Part shown: in pieces, positions 17,201 to 24,762 of the stretch
Position numbering within the stretch: the stretch's first letter is position 1
How the letters are laid out: each line of letters opens with the position of its first letter
Assembly: GCF_003994855.1 (NCBI RefSeq)
Contig: NZ_CP034142.1
Coordinates: 3,348,001 to 3,412,000, forward strand
Direction: 5' to 3'
DNA from: Marinobacter sp. NP-4(2019)
GTDB taxonomy: Bacteria > Pseudomonadota > Gammaproteobacteria > Pseudomonadales > Oleiphilaceae
Length of the DNA: 64,000 nucleotides
Translations under genes and position numbers: made by a program
The notes under the pieces: model-generated
The model's database searches: none
Told to the model about the DNA's origin: nothing
What the model saw: only the letters and a program-made list of their open reading frames with translations

Positions 17201-20200
17201 CCCGGCGGATGCGGTGATTATAATAGTCTGCGATGTACAGGTTGCCTGCGGGATCCACCGCCACACCCTGCGGATAGACCACCCGGGCGGCTGTAGCTGG
17301 ACCGCCATCGCCGGAAGAACCCCATTTCCCGATGCCGGCCACGGTACTTATGATCCCGTCCGGGCTCACTCGACGAATGCGGTGATTACCAGTGTCTGAG
17401 ATGTACAGGTTGCCCGCTGCACCTACCGCAACACCATCCGGAGAGTTCAGCTCGGCGGCTGTGGCCGGACCACCATCACCGGAAAAGCCTCCGAAGGCCC
17501 CTGTAACCCCTGTATCAGACCCGGCCACAGTGCTAATGGTTCCATCCGGGCTCACCCGGCGAATGCGGTGATTGCCAGCGTCTGCGATGTACAGGTTACC
17601 TGCGGCATCTACCGCCACGCCCTGCGGATAGACCAGCCGGGCGGCGGTGGCCGGACCGCCATCGCCGGAAAAGCCCCATTTCCCGTTGCCGGCCACGGTA
17701 CTGATGGTCCCGTCTGGGCTCACCCGACGGATGCGGTGATTACGAGTGTCCGCGATGTACAGGTTGCCGGCGGCATCCAGCGTTACGCCACGCGGATCGT
17801 TCAGCAGGGCGGCGGTAGCCGCGCCGCCATCACCGGAAAAGCCCTCGTCACCGGTCCCGGCCACGGTGGTGATGGTCCCGTCCGGGCTTATCCGGCGAAT
17901 GCGGCTATTATAAGCGTCTGCGATGTACAGGTTGCCTTCAGCATCCACCGCCACACCACTCGGATAATTCAGCCGGGCGTCGGTGGCCGGACCGCCATCA
18001 CCGGAAAAACCCGCGTCCCCGGTCCCGGCCACGGTGTTGATGGTCCCTTCCGGGCTCATCCGGCGAATACGGTGATTACGAAAGTCTGCGAAGTACAGGT
18101 TGCCTTCAGCATCCACCGCCACATCACTCGGATAATTCAGCCGGGCGGCGGTGGCCGGACCACCATCGCCGGCAAAGCCACGCCTCCCGTTGCCTGCAAC
18201 CGTATCGATTATGGGGGTGGCTAGAGCGCGTCGTCCGCCGCTTCCGAGATGAAGACTGTTAACATTCGCATCAAAAGCGTGATGGATGTTCAGGGACCAG
18301 GCGCCGGCGCTATCAGGCCTTACCTTGTGTGGAGAGGTCATAGACACAACCTTTATCTGGCTTAAGGCCATGGAACGGCAGTTGTCGCGTGTGCCGATCG
18401 CACGCCCCGTGTTGTCAACCTGCGCCCAAGCGCGATCAAACTCTGTGCTTGATGCATAGTAAACACAAGGGTACAGGTAACTGATTGCAACCTCCGCCTC
18501 CCGTGCACCATGGACCTTGCGGCCATAACCATCCATGCCATCCCACTCGAAGGTGTATTGCTGATTGGGCGCAGCACTGAACGTCCGGGAGAGGCGCTGG
18601 CCAGCAACCTTGATATCAAGCCGGATGCTTGCCAGGCTGGCGGACACATTCTCACCACTTAGGTCAATCCGCGCGACATTCCCCTTGTAACCCTGGGTTC
18701 GGTCACTGCGATAAACCAACTCAAACGGGGTTCCGGTTACAGGAATGTTCTCACCCAGGGTCTGGCGCTGTGCACTGATAACACACCCCTTTTTCTCGCA
18801 CTCCTCACCCGAGCTCTTCGGCTCATCTTTATCTGCTTTCTCCGGTTCATCCACGTCGGGCTGCTCCGCATCTTCCGGCGGCCCATACGGCCAGTTGAAG
18901 TCCCACGGAGTGAAATGGGAAATCGGAGTGCGCCATAGGCTCTTTCCAGCGGGGTACAAACCCGCGAGTTGTTGCAGTTCGGCCTCGTCAATGCCGAGGG
19001 TATCGAGTTCGGCCTGAGTAGCCGCTTCGCCATTCCCCATGACATCGAGTACTGCCCGACCACCTTCAATGCGCAGGATCTCGATGACCCGGCCATTGTC
19101 GCCCGCCTTCCAGACTGCAGCGTTGCGATCGTAGTAGCCAGCGGGGACGATCTCGCCAGTGGGGAAGTCGAGGAAGTTGTCGACATAAGTCGAGATAGGC
19201 TGATTGAAGTCTATTCGTTCAGCACCGACTGCCACGGCCTCGTCAACACTGAGTTCCACCGCATAGGTGTATGCGGTGCTGGGGGGCAGCTCGCCCGGCA
19301 TCGCCTCGAAGCCGTTCTCGCCAACAGTGTATTCGGTGGCTCGGACAGTGCCCGAGGTCAACGGCGTACGACTGCCGTCGGGAAGGACGATGTCGGCGGT
19401 TATGTCGGGAGGAAACAGCAGGGTGGCCTGACGTTGCCCGGCCTCGTCGTCCGAGACGCTGCCACGAGCCACCTGATAGGTGTTGGAGCCGCCGAAGCTG
19501 ACGTCAGTGGAGTTGGTATCCAAGGTAATCATCACCACATCATCCGCCCAGGCGTACTTCTGCCAAGGGGCTTGAATCTTGCGCTGTACCGGAAGGTAAC
19601 CTTCCTTTTCATAGGTCACAGTGACGTAGCCACCACCATTCACCGCCATGTCAAACATGCCATTATCACGGGTGAAGGTCTCTCCGTATTCGTCGTGATG
19701 GTTAACGGTAATGCGTACGCCGTCCAGTGGCTGGTTACTGCGGTCCAGCACCTTACCACGCAGTACGGCTACCCTTCGGGGCTCGATCGTATCTGGTTCC
19801 ACACCCTTTTGTACCGGGTTACTGCCGGTATAGAGAAATTCCGTTGCCGCGTGGAGCGGGGTTGCGACCGCCGGGTCAAGCTCCGGTGCGTTTTGCTCCG
19901 GGTCGTTGGAGCCACCATCCGCCTTTACGTTGGTAGTGTCACTGGTATTTCCAGCGGCATCAATGACCTGAATTTCGAATGCATCCCCAGCCTGGCCCGG
20001 GACCATGACCGAGAAGCTGCCATCTGCGTTCACCCGCGCCGTGACAGTCTCACCCGTGCGCAAGTTGGTAATGCGGACTGTTGCTCCCGGCTCGGCGCTA
20101 CCGGGCTCTGCCGAGAGTTCAATCTGGTCGTTGTTGGACTGGCCGATATTGATGGCACCGACACCCACCGCTTCGGGCGCCACCGTGTCCAGTATGAGAT

Positions 20201-21776
20201 TAACGCTTACCTGACCGATATTGCCTGCCCAATCACGGGCAATCAGGGTGAAGGTGTTGGTTCCTTCCAGCAGGCTGACGCTCTCTTCGAACCCGTTGCC
20301 GACATCGAGCGTCACATCCAGATCATTTAGAGTCAGGGTACTCGGCTCGCTAACCACGCCACGTATAGTTGCCTCGGCCACGTTGGTGTGGGTGCCATCG
20401 GCGGGGTTGATAACCTCGATTTCCGGCGGAATGGTATCAACCGTAAAGGTAACTTCGTCCGGTTCAGAGACGTTACCGGCAAAGTCCTCTATGGTGGCTT
20501 TAATACTAACGGGGCCTTCATCGAGGGCCTGCCCGGGGGTGCACACCGCCACTCCATCCGAGGTTTCACAGCTGGCATCCAGCTCTCGTCCGTATCCTTC
20601 TATCACCAGGGTTGCGGGATCAACCCCAATTCCAACGTCACTGTAACTGAACTCCAGGCCGGGACGGCTTGCGCCTAAGTAGGCGCCTTCTTCAGGAGCC
20701 TCGATCATCAATTCCGGTGGAATCGTATCCCGGTACAGAGCAATGGCGCGAACAGGCGACCAATGACCAGCCCCTGTGTATTCGCGCTCCACCAGGCCAT
20801 CGTTGCCAATATGGAACGTGGTATCTTTACCAGCAACCCAAGCCGAACCATCCGCTGGATCCGCAGCCAGGTCCACGATAGTGCCACGGCGATGAAATGG
20901 AGTTAGCTCGAACAACACGGAGCCGGAGACATCCATCCGATAGAGTTTTCTTGGCCCCGCCAGCCAGGCGCCGCCCTGCCCGTCTGGCGCCAGCATACGA
21001 ATATTAGGCTGTATTGACACCTCAAACGTCTTTTTGCCCTGGGGGGTATAGCGTTGAACGCTTTGGCGATTGGCTACCCAGATTTCACCAGTATGACTTT
21101 CGTAAGCGATATCCGTAAGGCTCGTCCCGCGCCCGGAAAGCACTTCCATAGTTTGATTACCCGAAGGGTCATAAACCTTCAGAGCATTATGGGTAGCGAC
21201 CCAGAGAAGCTGGTTGTCGGTATCCATAGCAAGCGACCGTACTGGCCTTGCCAACTGTACGGCCTGCTCAATGTTGCCGTTTTCAGTAATACGTAGCAGG
21301 CATTTGCCCACACCCAACCAGACCGCGCCATCTACCGGATCTATTGCCAACTCGGCCTCGGCCGTAGAGCAACCAAGTAACCATGTGTCGCTTCCCTTTC
21401 TAGTAATTCCCGGCAGCAGTTTCTCCAGGTGCAGGAAGGACAGGTAGTTAAGAACTGACTTGCTCACCTCGACGCTGCGCAGCAATTGCCCGTCAAATCC
21501 ATACGCCCGGAGTTCCCCGCGAACGTATCCCCAAAGAACGCCACGGTGCGGGTCCACGGCATGCGCTTGCATGTGGTGGCTATCGGGAAGCTGGAAAAGC
21601 ACCTCGCCGTCCTCGATCGCCACCTTGGTAACGTGATGAGACTCTGCCAACCAAAGGGCGTCAAGGAAATCAATATTGGGACTTTCGTTAGGTTGGGCCC
21701 CATGGGTTACGAGGCTGAAAAGAGAGGTTACGGCAAAAACGGCACAAATGGCCCACGCGGTACTACGGCGCCCCAT
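14277..21776 (-). CDS. Giant secreted RHS/YD-repeat protein with Ig-like, TTR-like and NHL domains (teneurin-like order)
   Basis: A 2499-residue exported protein. The N-terminal signal peptide (AICAVFAVTSLFSLV) is followed by a beta-propeller-like region (about 40-350) and Ig-like segments with EVINPADGTHTNVAE-type strands (about 360-630). A carboxypeptidase-regulatory/transthyretin-like domain follows (VLRGKVLDRSNQPLDGVRI, about 665-740), then a beta-rich linker and six NHL repeats (about 1190-1530; VAVDAEGNLYIAD, NHRIRRVSPDG). A long series of YD repeats (about 1540-2360) ends in the RHS core motif YDPETGRWTSKDPIRFEGG with DPTGLA. The last ~85 residues are a glycine-rich hydrophobic stretch plus a charged tail. 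AAGGAG lies eight bases before the ATG. It lacks PAAR or VgrG-like parts, so Sec export rather than type VI loading is likely. Its biological role is unknown. Confidence 0.93.
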   Translation of the reverse strand: MGRRSTAWAICAVFAVTSLFSLVTHGAQPNESPNIDFLDALWLAESHHVTKVAIEDGEVLFQLPDSHHMQAHAVDPHRGVLWGYVRGELRAYGFDGQLLRSVEVSKSVLNYLSFLHLEKLLPGITRKGSDTWLLGCSTAEAELAIDPVDGAVWLGVGKCLLRITENGNIEQAVQLARPVRSLAMDTDNQLLWVATHNALKVYDPSGNQTMEVLSGRGTSLTDIAYESHTGEIWVANRQSVQRYTPQGKKTFEVSIQPNIRMLAPDGQGGAWLAGPRKLYRMDVSGSVLFELTPFHRRGTIVDLAADPADGSAWVAGKDTTFHIGNDGLVEREYTGAGHWSPVRAIALYRDTIPPELMIEAPEEGAYLGASRPGLEFSYSDVGIGVDPATLVIEGYGRELDASCETSDGVAVCTPGQALDEGPVSIKATIEDFAGNVSEPDEVTFTVDTIPPEIEVINPADGTHTNVAEATIRGVVSEPSTLTLNDLDVTLDVGNGFEESVSLLEGTNTFTLIARDWAGNIGQVSVNLILDTVAPEAVGVGAINIGQSNNDQIELSAEPGSAEPGATVRITNLRTGETVTARVNADGSFSVMVPGQAGDAFEIQVIDAAGNTSDTTNVKADGGSNDPEQNAPELDPAVATPLHAATEFLYTGSNPVQKGVEPDTIEPRRVAVLRGKVLDRSNQPLDGVRITVNHHDEYGETFTRDNGMFDMAVNGGGYVTVTYEKEGYLPVQRKIQAPWQKYAWADDVVMITLDTNSTDVSFGGSNTYQVARGSVSDDEAGQRQATLLFPPDITADIVLPDGSRTPLTSGTVRATEYTVGENGFEAMPGELPPSTAYTYAVELSVDEAVAVGAERIDFNQPISTYVDNFLDFPTGEIVPAGYYDRNAAVWKAGDNGRVIEILRIEGGRAVLDVMGNGEAATQAELDTLGIDEAELQQLAGLYPAGKSLWRTPISHFTPWDFNWPYGPPEDAEQPDVDEPEKADKDEPKSSGEECEKKGCVISAQRQTLGENIPVTGTPFELVYRSDRTQGYKGNVARIDLSGENVSASLASIRLDIKVAGQRLSRTFSAAPNQQYTFEWDGMDGYGRKVHGAREAEVAISYLYPCVYYASSTEFDRAWAQVDNTGRAIGTRDNCRSMALSQIKVVSMTSPHKVRPDSAGAWSLNIHHAFDANVNSLHLGSGGRRALATPIIDTVAGNGRRGFAGDGGPATAARLNYPSDVAVDAEGNLYFADFRNHRIRRMSPEGTINTVAGTGDAGFSGDGGPATDARLNYPSGVAVDAEGNLYIADAYNSRIRRISPDGTITTVAGTGDEGFSGDGGAATAALLNDPRGVTLDAAGNLYIADTRNHRIRRVSPDGTISTVAGNGKWGFSGDGGPATAARLVYPQGVAVDAAGNLYIADAGNHRIRRVSPDGTISTVAGSDTGVTGAFGGFSGDGGPATAAELNSPDGVAVGAAGNLYISDTGNHRIRRVSPDGIISTVAGIGKWGSSGDGGPATAARVVYPQGVAVDPAGNLYIADYYNHRIRRVAGYSLQSGARDDAVVVPSADGTQLYHFDATGRHHRTSDAVTGATLSTFDYDTDGLLSTVTDGDGNVTTFERNASGQATAIIAPDGQRTELTVDGNGHLVAAKNPAGERWSMGYTADGLLTRFEDPNGHANAFSYDGNGRLIRDEAPNGGGWNIGRTALDDGYRTDMTSGEGRVSRFTVRRDATDQRTYLDQAPDGTVTERTYTDSVNTVTRPDGTRVVSEEAPDPRFGMLAPFTKERRIDTPNGLALRQTTQRTASLDHPLDPLSHTALTETVTVNGRTQNAAYDVATRTWSTTSAAGRIGTVQLNAQGRPTLSQFGSLAAASYGYDARGRLSTLSAGEGTEQRTTEFSYDALGNLASIIDDLQRTTQFDYDLAGRVTRQTLPDGREIEYSYDPVGNLVAILPPGRDAHVFAYNEADLEAGYSPPSPEGAETITAYSYNLDKQLTRIERPDGKTVRFAYDSGGRLSSLEIPIGIYSYNYQTTTGQLQTLTSPSGDTLSYTYDGFLPLTESWTGEVSGTVSRTYDNNFRVRQLTVNGSAIALDYDADGLLTEAGAMALERQADNGLLAGTTLGNVTTTMAYNTFGEPVSEQAQYSGDVSYAVDYQRDILGRITEKQEILEGVTTVYGYSYDIAGRLVQVTQNGDVSDTYTYDVNGNRLSHNGKTGTYDAQDRLLTYGGASYTYTKNGELTSRTESGATRAYDYDVLGNLRQVQLPGDLTIGYVIDGQNRRIGKKVNGELVQGFLYQDQLNPVAELDGAGNVTARFVYADKPHVPAYMIKDGETYRILTDHLGSPRLAVNTADGTVAQRMAYDAFGNVIEDTNPGFQPFGFAGGLYDQHTGLVRFGARDYDPETGRWTSKDPIRFEGGDTNLYGYVLTDPINFIDPTGLAPGWVGPTAAVVGTVGGGLVTAGVVTGNPVVGGVGLGLAGIAGALSIWDWATTPIEQIDKIKNSEEMDKVEDSIQKLKDFNGESCE
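17200..18215 (-). repeat. Six tandem 168-bp units encoding NHL repeats
   Basis: Inside the RHS gene, the element GATGTACAG (GAAGTACAG in the last) recurs at 17232, 17400, 17586, 17754, 17922 and 18090. The spacings are 168, 186, 168, 168 and 168 bases. Each unit encodes one 56-residue NHL repeat; the longer one carries six extra codons. Neighbouring units are nearly identical over long runs (for example around 17922-17975 and 18090-18143), indicating recent expansion or gene conversion. Confidence 0.9.
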
Positions 21777-21995
21777 CGGGAATCTCCTTATTCGTTACTA
21801 CTCGTCCAATCACACCAGCGGATGGTGGTAGCGCCGCCACTGCATATAGACGCACCGATAAGGACCTTAACAACTTGTAATATTGCTTTCAACTAGCGGG
21901 GTTAATAGCACTCCTTCTATGTTTAACACTTAAATGATAGGCAATCGGGTCACCGGGAAGGCTCGAGCCTCAACGCCGTTTGCTCATGACATGCC

Positions 21996-23729
21996 TCAGG
22001 CCAGCCCGGTAACCTGGCCGTTTTCATCCAGCGCGATATCCAGCGCCGCCGGACGACGCGGCAAACCAGGCATGGTCATGATGTCGCCGCAGACCGCCAC
22101 CACGAAACCGGCGCCGGCGGAGAGGCGCACTTCCCTCACCGGCAGCACATGACCACTTGGGGCGCCCCGTAACGACGGGTCCGCCGAGAAGCTGTACTGG
22201 GTCTTGGCAATGCACACCGGCAGATGGCCAAAGCCCAGTTGCTCGTACTCTTCAAGCTGGCGTTTCGCCGCCGGTGCGAAATCCACGCTGGCCGCATCGT
22301 AGATCCGTGTCGCGATGGTCTCGATCTTGTCTGCCAGAGGAATGTCGTCTTCGTAGAGCAGTTGGATCTCCGGTGTGCCTTCGTCCATCTGGTCCAACAC
22401 CGCCTGGGCCAGATCCGTTGCGCCCTCGCCACCCATGGCCCAATGATCAGCCGGCACCCCACGCACGCCCCAATCGGCACAGATGGACTGGATCAGCGCC
22501 AGTTCTTCGTCACTGTCCGTCGGGAAACGGTTAATGCAGACCACCGGCACCAGCCCGAACTGCCGCAGGTTGCGGATGTGTCGTTCCAGATTCACTGCGC
22601 CGGCTTTCAGCGCCTGCAGATCCGGAGTCGCGAGATCCTTGCGAGCCACACCACCCTGCATCTTCAGGGCGCGCACAGTGCAAACCAGTACCGCCGCGTC
22701 CGGGCGCAGGCCGGTCTGGCGACACTTGATATCAATGAATTTTTCCGCCCCCAGGTCGGCGCCAAAACCCGCCTCGGTCACCACCACATCGTTCAGCGCC
22801 AGGGCCGCGCGGGTGGCGGTCACCGAGTTGCAGCCATGGGCGATGTTGGCGAACGGCCCGCCGTGGATGAACACCGGATTGTGTTCCAGGCTCTGCACCA
22901 GGTTGGGCAGCAACGCCTCTTTCAGCAATACCGTCAGCGCCCCTTCCACACCCAGATCGCGCGCTGTGACCGGCGACATATCCGTGCGCCGGCCAACGAT
23001 GATACTGCCCAGACGCTGGCGCAGGTCGGGCAGGCCATCCGCCAGGCAGAGTATCGCCATGATTTCCGAAGCCACAGTGATATCGAACCCGGTTTCCCGC
23101 GGGGTGCCATGGGCCATGCCACCCAGACCGCTCACCATGTAGCGCAGGGACCGGTCGGTCAGGTCCATCACCCGCCGCCAGTATACGTGCCGTGGGTCCA
23201 GACCGACCTCGTTGCCCCAGTGCATGTGGTTATCCAGAATCGACGCCAGCAGGTTATGGGCGGTGGTGATGGCGTGAAAGTCACCGTTGAAATGCAGGTT
23301 GATGTCCTCCATCGGGATCACCTGGGCGCGGCCGCCACCCGCTGCGCCGCCTTTCATGCCAAAGCAGGGGCCCAGGGAGGGCTCCCGCAGGCATACTGAA
23401 GACCGCACCCCCAGACAGTTGAGGCCATCGTTCAGTCCCACACTGGTCGTGGTCTTGCCTTCACCGGCGGGAGTTGGCGTGATGGCAGTCACCATCACCA
23501 GCTTGCCCCGGGACGCCCGTGCGGAGGTATCCACATGGGCCATGTCCAGCTTGGCCTTGTAGTGGCCAAAAGGAATCAGACTGTCCCCCGGCAGGCCAAA
23601 TCGTTGCTGGGCCAGTAACAGGATGGACTGGGGCTGGACGGAGCGGGCAATCTCGATATCGGGGGTGCCGGGCGGCAGCCTCTCCGGAATCGGAGCGGTT
23701 TCGTTGTACTCGGTGTATTGAAGACTCAC
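21996..23729 (-). CDS. fhs: Formate-tetrahydrofolate ligase
   Basis: A 577-residue ATP-dependent enzyme interconverting formate + THF + ATP with 10-formyl-THF. The nucleotide motif TPTPAGEGKTTTSVGLNDGL is clear, and GGGRAQVIPMEDINLHFNGD and HGGPFANIAHGCNSV are family landmarks. The GTG at 23729 with GGGGGAAGAG upstream is chosen; the longer frame has no ribosome site. It is last in a three-gene operon (GcvT-like, MetF-like, Fhs). In the reverse direction it releases formate from formyl-THF while making ATP, which matches the role of LigH in O-demethylation pathways and would feed the formate dehydrogenase at 7.6-13.7 kb. Confidence 0.96.
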   Translation of the reverse strand: MSLQYTEYNETAPIPERLPPGTPDIEIARSVQPQSILLLAQQRFGLPGDSLIPFGHYKAKLDMAHVDTSARASRGKLVMVTAITPTPAGEGKTTTSVGLNDGLNCLGVRSSVCLREPSLGPCFGMKGGAAGGGRAQVIPMEDINLHFNGDFHAITTAHNLLASILDNHMHWGNEVGLDPRHVYWRRVMDLTDRSLRYMVSGLGGMAHGTPRETGFDITVASEIMAILCLADGLPDLRQRLGSIIVGRRTDMSPVTARDLGVEGALTVLLKEALLPNLVQSLEHNPVFIHGGPFANIAHGCNSVTATRAALALNDVVVTEAGFGADLGAEKFIDIKCRQTGLRPDAAVLVCTVRALKMQGGVARKDLATPDLQALKAGAVNLERHIRNLRQFGLVPVVCINRFPTDSDEELALIQSICADWGVRGVPADHWAMGGEGATDLAQAVLDQMDEGTPEIQLLYEDDIPLADKIETIATRIYDAASVDFAPAAKRQLEEYEQLGFGHLPVCIAKTQYSFSADPSLRGAPSGHVLPVREVRLSAGAGFVVAVCGDIMTMPGLPRRPAALDIALDENGQVTGLA

Positions 23730-23783
23730 GTTTCTCTTCCCCCTATTGGCTGAAGCTCTTCCCCTCAAGCCGCTATCCAGATG

Positions 23784-24725
23784 TCACACACTATCGGACA
23801 CGGGGTCAGACAGGTTGCCCCGGACCTCATCGGGTTCATCGGGCTCGCCACACTGGCGTATCCACCGGGCAGACCGTTGCAGGCCACCAAACGGGAACAG
23901 GTGTATGCCCGCAAGCAGGGTGTCCGGGAAATCCTGTCGGTGACGCGCCAGGGCGTGCACCAGGCCATCGGGGGTCCAGGACCGCAACAGCCGCGCACTG
24001 CCAGGTTTACGCCACATCGTCCGCGCTGATACACCCACGCCGCATTGCGCAGCATAAGCAATCAATGTCTTCAGGTTGGTGGGGCCGGCCACCCCCATAT
24101 AGACCGGTACTTCCGGCAGGATATCTCCCACGGCCTGAAGCCAGCCGGTATAGCGCTCTGCCTCGAAGGCGAACTGGGTCACCACCCACAACCGCGTGCC
24201 GGTGACCCTGGCATAATCGCGCTTGAGCGACAGGGCCCGGGCCAGACTATCCGGCCCGGCGACAGGGTGTCCGTCCGGGTGACCCGCAACCCCGATGTGC
24301 AGGAATTGCTGTTGCTCTAACAGGCCGGATTCCAGCAAAGCCAGGGTGTCGGGGAAAGGGCCGGCGACCGAGTCGCTGTCACCGGCAATCAACATCAGGC
24401 GATCAACGCCGATTTCTCTCAGTTGCCCCAGCCAGTCCCGTAGCTGGTCGTGACTTTCGACCAACCGCGCGGGAAGGTGGGGCACCGGCAACATTCCCTC
24501 GTCGATCAGCCGCTGACAGGCCGGCAATGTCTCACTGAACTGACCGTGGGGCAGGAAGGGAACGTAGACCCAGGTGCCGGCCGGAAACAGCTCTGTCAGG
24601 GAGTCGATTTCCAGTATCTGACGGGGCGTCGCCTCGATCGTGGCGTTGCAGACCAGCTCCTGCACGAGCGCAATGGTCCGCGGATCTTCCGCATTTCCAG
24701 TCTGCCGTTGGTATGCCAGCTTCAT
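23784..24725 (-). CDS. MetF-like 5,10-methylenetetrahydrofolate reductase family protein
   Basis: A 313-residue TIM-barrel protein of the methylenetetrahydrofolate reductase family. Recognisable segments are RLMLIAGDSDS, IGVAGHPDGHPVA, WVVTQFAFEAERYTGW and GIHLFPFGGLQ; in MetF the equivalent segments line the FAD and folate site. It is divergent from housekeeping MetF (for example HLFPFGG at the C-terminus). It lies between a GcvT-like methyltransferase and fhs, so it more likely oxidises methyl-THF to methylene-THF than serves methionine synthesis. GAGGTGAGAG precedes the ATG. Cofactor use and direction are inference. Confidence 0.85.
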   Translation of the reverse strand: MKLAYQRQTGNAEDPRTIALVQELVCNATIEATPRQILEIDSLTELFPAGTWVYVPFLPHGQFSETLPACQRLIDEGMLPVPHLPARLVESHDQLRDWLGQLREIGVDRLMLIAGDSDSVAGPFPDTLALLESGLLEQQQFLHIGVAGHPDGHPVAGPDSLARALSLKRDYARVTGTRLWVVTQFAFEAERYTGWLQAVGDILPEVPVYMGVAGPTNLKTLIAYAAQCGVGVSARTMWRKPGSARLLRSWTPDGLVHALARHRQDFPDTLLAGIHLFPFGGLQRSARWIRQCGEPDEPDEVRGNLSDPVSDSV

Positions 24726-24762
24726 GATTCTCTCACCTCATTCAAGCGATGCCCGTGAACGG

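Noticed and set aside
17200..18215. Regularly spaced repeats considered as a CRISPR array
   Set aside because: The unit is 168 bases, in frame and fully coding for NHL repeats. The sequences between conserved cores are not unique spacers.
14688..20330. Several long plus-strand open frames antisense to the RHS gene
   Set aside because: They are shadows of the repetitive GC-rich YD/NHL coding sequence, and their periodic composition mirrors the repeats on the other strand.
23730..23768. Upstream 13-codon extension of fhs
   Set aside because: No ribosome site precedes it. The GTG at 23729 follows a purine-rich GGGGGAAGAG and gives a length typical of the family.
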